Assembly: GCA_944739405.2 (NCBI GenBank) | Contig: OX123190.2 | Coordinates: 85,131,086 to 85,195,085, forward strand | Source: Euclidia mi | Taxonomy: Eukaryota; Arthropoda; Insecta; Lepidoptera; Erebidae | Length of the DNA: 64,000 bases | Direction of reading: 5' to 3' | In this document: piece after piece, positions 57,181-64,000 of the stretch | Layout of the letters: each line of letters begins with the position of its first letter | Numbering within the stretch: position 1 is the first letter of the stretch | Made by a program: the position numbers and the translations under genes | The notes under the pieces: model-generated | The model's input: only the letters and a program-made list of their open reading frames with translations | Databases searched by the model: none | Told to the model about the DNA's origin: nothing

Positions 57181-57420
57181 ATCTGATGATGGAGTTGGAA
57201 GACATGAACTGGAACTTCATGATGGAAAATCGTATTATAGCTGTTTTGGATTTCTTAGAAAAGTCTTGTATTGAACTTTGGCCACGATTAGGTTTCAGGG
57301 TCTGATGATGAAGCCGGAAGATAGGCATATTTCATGATAGAATATCGTATCATAGTCGTGTTTGCACTTGTGAGAAAGGCCATGTAATGGACTTTGAACA
57401 CGATCAGGTTTAAAGTTTAT
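57181..57420. repeat. Tandem duplication of about 120 bp
   Basis: Two diverged units share TCTGATGATG(G/A)AG, the segment TTCATGAT(G/A)(G/A)A, ATCGTAT(T/C)ATAG and a closing CACGAT(T/C)AGGTTT. They start near 57181 and 57300. The unit is non-coding. Confidence 0.65.
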
Positions 57421-57835
57421 AACAAACCAATTATATATTGTAGACCACGCAGTGGTGTAGTTAGGGTCCCGTAGGTACTTTTGCGACTGAACAGGCGTAT
57501 GTGGCCCTGAATAGAGTAAAATCACTAAGTGGTCTCCTGATTGAAGAGCTAGATTGTTATAAACTGACAGATAAAACACTATGTAATACAGACGCACAGG
57601 CGGGGATGGAGAGGATGCGGGCTCATGCGCCCACTTAAAATAAATGTATAAATGTTAAAAATATTTCGTTATCAAAGATCAAATAGTATAAAATAAATTA
57701 ATAGTTTAAAAAACACTAGAAAAACACGCTTTTATAAAACACAAAATAAATTATGGATCGTTCAAGTTGTCTCTATTTCTGGGCGAAGTGTAAAGTATGT
57801 GTTTTTATAGGAATTTAAACTTTCGTGGTCGCTAT

Positions 57836-57983
57836 AATTACTTTTTACTGTTCCTACGGGATATATACCACGTACCTTTGTTTTGAATAACCGTGAACAT
57901 GGCGCTTGCCACAGTGCCGAAATATCGGTTACTCAAAACAAAGGTACGTGGTATATATCCCGTAGGAACAGTAAAAAGTAATT
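57836..57983. repeat. Foldback with perfect 51-bp arms
   Basis: 57836-57886 and 57933-57983 are exact inverse copies (AATTACTTTTTACTGTTCCT start). The 46-base loop contains GTGAACATGGCGCTTGCCAC and further pairs at its ends (ATAACCG with CGGTTAC). It belongs to the family seen at 15461 and 33129. Confidence 0.92.
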
Positions 57984-58079
57984 AAAAAATAATAATATTT
58001 GATTGTAAAAGCGTGGGGCGCTGGAACAGGAAAGACTTTATTGTTAACAAATACTAATACTACCTTCCTTGCGGAAGCT

Positions 58080-58466
58080 GCATGAGGTCACACAAAAGCA
58101 TAGCATTTATGCCGCCAAAGGGTTACCAAAGGGAACCAAAGATATCTCGACCACGAACAAAAACTCTTAATTTTACCACTGTTGATGCATTACCCTTATG
58201 TACTTAATTGCCTGAAAGAAGAGGCGTTAAAAATGTCGGTGAATGTCATCTTCGTCTCTGATGGCGCATGTTTTGTCTGAGTTCAACAAAGTGGTACTTT
58301 TGTACAAAGTACCACTTTGTTGTGCCTGTTTAATATAGAGCCACTTACTATTCGTGCTGGAACTCCAGTTAGAGCGCCAATCTGTGTAACATCTGTTCAT
58401 TTGATTTTTGAACAAGTTAAACAAGAACGTCTTTCCTGTTCCAGCGCCCCACGCTTTTACAATCAA
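58080..58466 (-). pseudogene. PIF1-type helicase relic
   Basis: On the minus strand the frame opens at 58466 with a Walker A region (IVKAWGAGTGKTFLFNLFKN). A different frame at about 58385 gives IGALTGVPARIVSGS, matching PIF1 motif Ia (ALTGVAA type). A third at about 58170 gives MHQQW then EFLFVVEISLVP, matching the Walker B region with its usual DE changed to VE. Order, spacing and content fit a PIF1 or Helitron-type helicase that unwinds DNA. Frameshifts and a stop show it is dead. It lies in the middle of the palindromic element, and its Walker A segment is duplicated in inverse orientation at 57994-58034. Confidence 0.68.
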
Positions 58467-58533
58467 ATATTATAATTAAAAGCACATAGTTTACACTTCA
58501 GCCCAGAAATAGAGACAACTTTAACGATCCATA

Positions 58534-58676
58534 GTTTTTTTTTAAATCTTTATTTAAAGGAACTTCGTCAATTTTGACGATGTCGTCCTATATAAACAAA
58601 ATGTTACAATGTGTTAATTAATACTAAGAGTAAGTAAAATAATTATAATATAGCAAACTTATTCATTGTCAAGCCA
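58534..58676 (-). mobile_element. LINE 3' tail inserted in the palindromic element
   Basis: This 143-bp insertion is flanked by AACGATCCATA at 58523-58533 and 58677-58687, a perfect 11-bp duplication. On the minus strand it ends with AATAAAGATTTAAAAAAAAA, a polyadenylation signal and poly(A). It is a strongly 5'-truncated retroposition event that post-dates the palindrome. Confidence 0.85.
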
Positions 58677-58765
58677 AACGATCCATAATTTATTTTGTGT
58701 TTTTATGTGCATTTATAAAAGCGTGTTTTTCTAGTGTTTTTAAACTAATAATTTATTATAGTAAA

Positions 58766-59250
58766 GAACTTGATACCGAAGGACGTTGTCTTTTTGAGCA
58801 GTTCTTCTGCAAGCAATTTTATTAAAACAGGCTATATTATCTTAAATTTTGTTTGATGGGTGGGAAATAGATGACTCTTATTTACGTCAACAAGACCTAA
58901 TATTTTTGATATCATAAAAGATAACTTACGAATTCTAAAGCCTTACCGTGAGATTGAAAATAAGGATAAAATGAATCTGTAAAGAATAGCGCATAATTAT
59001 GTACTTGACCTTTTTAATATTCTGATCTCACAAATGTTCTAACGATATACATACATTTTTATTTATTTTCTCTTCACAAATGGTTAACTTAAACACTAAT
59101 ATTACATACTAACAATGACGGTGCTGCATTTGTGAGAGACTGCTGCCTGAGATAGGTATAAGAATACCTGTATTACAGGTCACCAGGCCCCCTCTATTTT
59201 CGGTTATACTTTTATGCAACATGTTTTAAATCTTAACCGAAGAGAAGTTA
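58766..59250. other. Non-coding stretch
   Basis: AT-rich, nothing recognisable before the duplication of the RTE-like copy at 59251-59261. Confidence 0.35.
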
Positions 59251-59258
59251 ACAACTAA

Positions 59259-59261
<3 letters not shown>

Positions 59262-59289
<28 letters not shown>

Positions 59290-59683
59290 GACTCACGCCT
59301 GTTTCCCGGAGGGGTAGGCAGAGACTACGGAGCGCCATTTGCAACGATCTTGACATATCTCTCTTGCTTCATTCACTCCCATCAGATTCCTCATGCATGC
59401 TCTTCTGTTCAGGGTGCTTCTAACCTGTCCTGTTTTTAGGATGTCTCCAATCTGGTCAGAGAACGTCCGCCTAGGTCTTCCCCTTCGTCCTGTCCCTTCC
59501 ACACTTGCCTTATATATCTGCTTGGTCAGTCTTTCGTCATCCATCCTCTCCACGTGTCCAAACCATCTTAGCATACCTTTCTCGATGCTTGTCACTACAT
59601 CTTCTTTTACCCCACAACACTCTCTTATCACACAATTCTTTACTCTGTCAGTCAAAGAAACACCACACATGCTTCGCAGTGCT
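59262..59683 (-). mobile_element. RTE-like LINE, 5'-truncated copy
   Basis: Flanked by ACAACTAATTA at 59251-59261 and 59684-59694 (perfect 11 bp). It keeps only the last part of the RT ORF, the short 3' UTR and a TATG tail. About 125 C-terminal codons are open (stop at 59293-59295), including MLRWFGHVERMDDERLTKQI and GRRGRPRRTFSDQIGDILK. It is closely similar to 49177-49650 but lacks that copy's 15-base deletion. Confidence 0.9.
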
Positions 59684-59730
59684 ACAACTAATTAACAGTC
59701 AAAAAAAAAAAGAGAGAGATAAAAAAAAAC

Positions 59731-59820
59731 ATGCTAGTGTGTGAGTGTGTGTGTATGTGTGCGTGTGTGTGAATGTGTGGGTATATGTATGTACGCGCGT
59801 GTGGGTGTGTGTTTGTGTGA

Positions 59821-59851
<31 letters not shown>

Positions 59852-59940
59852 TGTGTGTGTGAGTGTGTGTGTGTGTATACGTGTGCTTGTGCGTTTGCGT
59901 GTGAGTGTACGTGTGCGTGTGTGTGTGTGTGTGTGTTGTG
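59731..59940. repeat. (TG)n-rich tract, about 210 bp
   Basis: Imperfect TG repeats interspersed with A, C and GAGAGAGAG. The alternating purine-pyrimidine run could adopt Z-DNA. On the minus strand it follows the LINE B stop codon by only a few bases, so it may be that element's 3' end. ORFs read through it are artefacts. Confidence 0.9.
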
Positions 59941-59950
59941 TTTTGGAATA

Positions 59951-62900
59951 TTAGGCACTTACTATGAGCAGATTTTCAGTTTCACTGTTGTCTAGTGTTT
60001 TAAGCCAAGTGGATATCAATACTTTACACGGCGATCTACACAACGGATATATCGATAACTTTGAATTGATTTTGTTGTAAAGATATCCACCAAGAAAGCA
60101 ATAAAATCTGTGAGACAAACTTGTTTTTGAGGTTCTAACAGGACAGACAGTTCCCTTCCTACGTTTATCCTTCGTTAGATTAGGATTAAAGAGCAACTGA
60201 GTGTGTTTTTTCATCACCAAAGACAAAACAAAACATTGCCGCACAGTTAGGACATCCCAAAGTTTGTAGAGTGCTGTTGTGGAGAAACGGAAGGGCAAAC
60301 CAGCTCCAACCTTTAATACAGCCCTTTGAGCTCGTTCCACTACCAGAAGATCAATTTTAGCTGCACCACCCCATGAAGAAATACAGTATGTTATGATTGA
60401 CTGAGCAAGAGCATAATATACCAATTTCATCGTTCTTAGATCAGCCGCACGCCTCAGTGTCTTAAATACATATATTAGTTTACGAAGTCTGGCAACTAGT
60501 ACATTGATATGAGGCTTAAAGCTAAGTGTTTGGTCCAGGTAAGCCCCCAAATATTTTATGCTATCAGTTCTTTGTAAAGCCATACAGGAGCATCCCGTAA
60601 GCGATAGTCCAGTACACATGTGAGCCGTAATGGAGAGAATAGGTGGTGGCAGAAGATTAGCTTTAGGTGCAAAAGCAATATATTTGGTCTTCTCAACGTT
60701 TAAGGTTAATACATTACTTTTGAGCCATCGGGATACTTTGTCGAGACCACACTGTGCATTGTTGAACACTTCATCCCATGTGTTTCCGGTAAACAAAAGA
60801 GCAGTATCATCTGCAAAGGATAGTATTTTACCATTTTGCAGATTAAGGTCAAATAGGTCATTAATATAAACCAAAAAGAGACTAGGCCCAAGCACACTTC
60901 CCTGTGGGACTCCGTATTGTATAGTGAGGTTATCACTCACCCAATCATCTATCTTCGCTCGTTGCCTCCTGTCCTCCAGGTAATTCTCAAAAAGCTTCAA
61001 AGGAAGGCCTCTGATTCCCATTCGTTCAAGTTTTTCAACAAGGAGTTTGGTACAAACGGTATCAAAGGCCTTTGCTAGGTCGAGGAATACCGTTAGACAC
61101 TTTCTTCTCTTATCGGTGTTAGTAACGATTGAGTCAGTGAGCTCATGTACAGCGTCATCAGTGGATTTTTTGGCTCGAAAACCAAATTGGGCAGATGAGA
61201 GAAGCTCATTTGATTCCAAATATCTCAGAAGTCGTATGTTAATTAAGCGCTCAAAGATCTTTGAGAGTGTGGACAAAATTGAAATTGGCCTATAGTTATT
61301 AATGCAACTCTTCTATCCATTTTTGTAGATAGGCTTTACAATAGCTATCTTCAGTGCACGTGGAAAGACACCGGTGTTGAAAGCGAGATTGCAAATATGG
61401 GTCAGAGGTGGTATGAGTGAGTCTTTGTACCGTTTTAAGATTCTGCCAGATATTTGATCGATTCCAACCGCGGCGTCGTTTCTTAGACCCAGTATAAGTT
61501 GCTTTATTTCCCCTTCATCTGTAGGTAGTAGTACGAAAGACTTAAGCGTTCGGTGAACAGGAGCCTGGTGAGTAGTGCTTTGGTTATTGCTTCCTGTTAT
61601 CTTTTCAGCTAACGATTTGCCAATGTTCGCAAAGAATACGTTAACTTTGTCAACGCAATCCTTTGGGTTATCCGTAGTGATAAGACTGGACGAATTATCT
61701 GTATTCCTTTTTGTTGAACATATGTTATTAATTGTCTGCCATAGTTTTTTACCATTGTGTTTTGTCTTTTCTATTTCCATTTTACCATAGTTTATTTTGT
61801 GTTTTTTTATAATTGTTGTACAGTAATTACGGTAACGTTTGTAAGTTGTTTTGAGAACTTCATCTTTGGGATTCTTCTTTAACTTTTTATGTAAGCTGTC
61901 TCTGTTTCTTATACAGCGTAACAGACCATCAGTAATCCACGGTTTATACACTCTCTTCCGATTTGAGACTCTGACTATTTTAGAGTTGTTCGTTATTGCT
62001 TGGTTTAAATAGGATATTAGAAGATTGGTCGCTAATTCAACATCGTTGGATTGTAATATCTCTGTGAAATCCAAATTATTTACTGCCATGTCCAGTTTCA
62101 CATAGTCAATACGGTTTATTGTTTTAACTTGCTGCGGAAGTTTTGTTGTTAGGTTTAAATATAAACCTACGCAGTCATGATCTGTAACAGATGATTCACA
62201 AACAAAACATGTAGCAGTTAATTTAGTTTTGAGCATTACATGATCTAAACACGTCCGACTGTGAGTGGACTCATTATGAGCAGCCAGTACAGCGTGACTA
62301 GCTAAAATATTAAGATAATCTGATGACCGTTTATCTTTGGTGTTGTGCACAATGGCAATATTTATGTCGCCACATATGATAATGGTTTGGTAATTCGACA
62401 TTTTTTTTAAGAGCGTGTCTAGTGATATGTTGAAGTCATTGGTGTTGTACTGAGCAGGGGGGCGGTAAATCGCTATAATACAGATATTTGAGTTAAATTT
62501 TATTATTAGGCAATTAGCGTCCACTAATTCGGGTTCTTCCATAAGTATCTTGTATTCTTGTTTGTAGTATATAACGACACCTTCATTTTGAGTCTTATGA
62601 GATGTAGTAGCTAGATGTTTATATCCATTTAGGGCCGGTATGTAGTGTGTAGAAGGAAGCCAACACTCCGTCAAGACCAACAGTACACAACAATAACAAG
62701 ATGTTAAAATCTGATATGTTACATGAAATGCTCCTGATGTTCTGGCAAAGTAGTTTTAAGCAATTATTGGCATTAGTTATTAAGGTTTTGTCGTCCTCTA
62801 TGTCACATTTGACCGCCTTAGCTACTGAAAGGTCATCAATACTTTGGTTTATAGAGTTTATTATATTTGAGTTATCGAATTGTAATAAATAAGTTTACTG
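59951..62900 (-). pseudogene. ORF2 of LINE B: endonuclease-reverse transcriptase, one stop and one frameshift
   Basis: Endonuclease: LLCQNIRSISCN near 62740, a one-base shift near 62675, then VLTECWLPS, GVVIYYKQEYK, AIYRPPAQYN, IIICGDINIAI, CLDHVMLKT and SSVTDHDCVG. Linker: YKPWITDGLLRCIRNRDSLH. RT: AAVGIDQISGRIL, VKPIYKNG, a TAG at 61313-61315, NNYRPISILSTLSKIFERLI, FGFRAKKSTDDAV, VFLDLAKAFDTV, YGVPQGSVLGPSLFLVYIND and LSFADDTALLFTGN. The C-terminus has SSWGGAAKIDLLVVERAQRA and runs to 59951. All catalytic motifs remain. The TAG lies in the same frame as both sides, so one base separates it from a long ORF. The N-terminal start codon is not evident. Confidence 0.88.
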
Positions 62901-63104
62901 TAGAAAACTTGGATGAAACTATGTTTAACAAAACACGTACAGATGAGGCATTGTGTCGTGTAATTGTGGTGTTAGGTATCAGTATTTGTTTGATGTGTGT
63001 AATGGGTGTGAAGTGATTATGAAGTGCTTAAAATTATAAACATGAGCAAAATTTATCAAACTATAGTTAAAAGGCATGTTTAGCAAAAGACAGACATACA
63101 ATAG

Positions 63105-63983
63105 TCACAATATAATTTGTTGAAGTTCACATTCTTCTTCTACTCGCCGAGGAGACTCGCCATAAGCAGTCCACGTAGCTGCCAGCTTTTTGTTTTTAAC
63201 CATTTGTCTTGCAGTATAATGTATACGTCCGGCTTTAGTTGTTAAAACTTCAGACAAAAAGATTGCTCGAGGTGTGCCCGACAAATTAATGTGTTGGGTA
63301 TTCAATTGTTGTTCTTTGTTGATACGTTTTGTTCTATTAAATTGTTTATAGGCTGAAATAATTGCTTCTTTTCTTTTGGTGTTATTGAACTCAATAATAA
63401 TACCCTCAGATTTTGATCGGTAAGCCTCTTTGACTTCAATATCATCTATTGGAGATTCAGGGCTTAAAACTGAATTAATAGTCTTGGCAACATCGATTAT
63501 GGTTTGTTTAGATTCGTTGTTTTGCTTGGCTACATTGCGGATCTCTATTGAGGCACTGAGGGTTCTTCTTTCAATCAGTTCAAGTTTGGTTTCCAAAGTT
63601 TTTACTCGTTGCTTATATTTGGTATTATCAGTCTCTAAATTTTCTATTTTGTTCATCAATTCATCATATTTGTTGGACATGAATTCAATAGAAGTCTTTA
63701 TGTCCTCGTTACGAGTCATAAGCAAATTTATAGTTGCGTTCAGTTTTTCGAATTTTCGTTCTTGTTCCGTCTTTAATTCCGAAATCATATTTTTTAATTC
63801 ATTAATGTGAGGGCTAGAAATCTCCGAGAATTCTTTGAACGTGCCCTTCTGGCGCTTTGTAACATTAAGGAAATCATCCGCCATTCCTTTATTAGCTGTT
63901 CTATTCAAAGCTGAATCCGATGAGCATATAAGCTTAGGCGGAGTCTTAAGTTTTGTTGGCGGAGGTGAGTGTTGTAGTGACAT
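63105..63983 (-). CDS. ORF1 of LINE B: coiled-coil, FP-like nucleic-acid-binding protein
   Basis: 292 codons from ATG 63983 (MSLQHSPPPTKLKT), uninterrupted. The N-terminus is basic and Pro/Ser-rich. Residues of about 55-145 form a long charged coiled coil with Leu/Ile heptads (SELKTEQERKFEKLNATINL, NLETDNTKYKQRVKTLETKL). After it comes SASIEIRNVAKQNNESK and a compact C-terminal domain with IEVKEAYRSKSEGIIIEF and LTTKAGRIHYTARQMVK. The layout resembles LINE ORF1 proteins with a domain related to the baculovirus FP protein (similarity judged by eye). There are no zinc knuckles. It probably trimerises and coats element RNA. The gap of about 200 bases to ORF2 implies reinitiation. Confidence 0.8.
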   Translation of the reverse strand: MSLQHSPPPTKLKTPPKLICSSDSALNRTANKGMADDFLNVTKRQKGTFKEFSEISSPHINELKNMISELKTEQERKFEKLNATINLLMTRNEDIKTSIEFMSNKYDELMNKIENLETDNTKYKQRVKTLETKLELIERRTLSASIEIRNVAKQNNESKQTIIDVAKTINSVLSPESPIDDIEVKEAYRSKSEGIIIEFNNTKRKEAIISAYKQFNRTKRINKEQQLNTQHINLSGTPRAIFLSEVLTTKAGRIHYTARQMVKNKKLAATWTAYGESPRRVEEECELQQIIL

Positions 63984-64000
63984 TTTTGCAAGTATTCAGT

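Larger units (their letters stand above)
57691..58765. mobile_element. Nested palindromic TIR element with helicase relic
   Basis: The outer inverted repeat of about 110 bp (left 57691-57807) contains TTTAAAAAACACTAGAAAAA, ACACGCTTTTATAAAACACA and GTTGTCTCTATTTCTGGGC. Its right partner runs 58488-58765 and is interrupted by a LINE-tail insertion. Within it lie a 51-bp-arm foldback (57836-57983), a 41-bp inverted repeat (57994-58034 with 58431-58471) and a 39-base near-palindrome (58284-58322). TSD and superfamily are not clear. Confidence 0.75.
59951..64000 (-). mobile_element. LINE B: two-ORF CR1/Jockey-group retrotransposon, runs off the window
   Basis: ORF1 (63105-63983) is uninterrupted. 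ORF2 (59951-62900) is almost intact, with one amber codon and one frameshift. The 5' UTR continues past base 64000. The 3' UTR is nearly absent: after the TAA at 59951-59953, a CA-rich tract (minus strand) begins within about 20 bases. No target duplication can be assigned. The RT is closely related to LINE A, but the ORF1 is of a different kind. Confidence 0.87.

Noticed and set aside
59734..59958. ORFs on both strands through the TG-rich tract
   Set aside because: They are translations of a simple repeat (Thr-His or Cys-Val alternation) with no other support.
63105..63983. Baculovirus FP gene integrated in the genome
   Set aside because: The FP-like protein is directly upstream of a LINE ORF2 in the same orientation and has the length and coiled coil of LINE ORF1, so it is a retrotransposon gene.

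Overview
This is insect genomic DNA, almost certainly from a moth or butterfly. The evidence is the repeat content: tRNA-headed SINEs with tetranucleotide (TATG)n tails, Helitron-like repeats running from TCTATAC or TCTTACT to CTAG, the repeat ending in a sequence encoding VQQWTAIG-stop, the GGTTCCGTAC-bounded repeat, R1-, CR1/Jockey- and RTE-type LINEs, and a mariner. No bacterial features are present: no operons, rRNA, real tRNA genes or CRISPR. The only plausible host coding sequence is a short first exon at 409-478 (+), whose downstream exons are not recognisable here. The window may therefore be one large, transposon-filled intron or intergenic space.

Layout. 1-1151: possible 5' exon and a SINE fragment. 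1167-7210 (-): R1-clade LINE with a perfect 15-bp target duplication. 7290-12230 (-): two-ORF LINE ('LINE A') carrying a MITE and a LINE-tail insertion. 12231-18760: small repeats (99-bp tandem repeat, Helitron-like ends, SINEs, a TTAA-type MITE, hairpins). 18760-21880 (+): LINE C, split by a composite SINE. 27435-32786: LTR retrotransposon with two 414-bp LTRs that read as identical, a broken gag, a collapsed pol, an internal SINE and an array of about seven 82-bp repeats. 35226-36320: Jockey relic. 37418-39610: tandem array of 315-bp monomers in a 946-bp higher-order repeat. 39880-40750: OTU-protease/endonuclease relic of Helentron type. 42323-42955: Tc1-type MITE. 46444-47736: mariner with an uninterrupted transposase. 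49177-52631 (-): RTE-like LINE inserted into a Helitron-like repeat. 57691-58765: nested palindromic element containing a PIF1-type helicase relic. 59262-59683 (-): a second, truncated RTE-like copy. 59951-64000 (-): LINE B, the best-preserved LINE, running off the window end.

How the parts relate. The sequence records layered transposition, and several insertions can be proved by target duplications and by reading frames that resume across them. Three relationships stand out. The SINEs share their 3' tail with the RTE-like LINE in the same window, as expected if they use its machinery. LINE A and LINE B have clearly homologous EN-RT proteins but unrelated ORF1 proteins. The LTR element looks recently moved although it lacks a usable pol, so its proteins were probably supplied in trans. 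Only the mariner transposase (350 codons) and LINE B ORF1 (292 codons) are uninterrupted full-length reading frames. All family calls rest on reading the sequence; no database search was possible.
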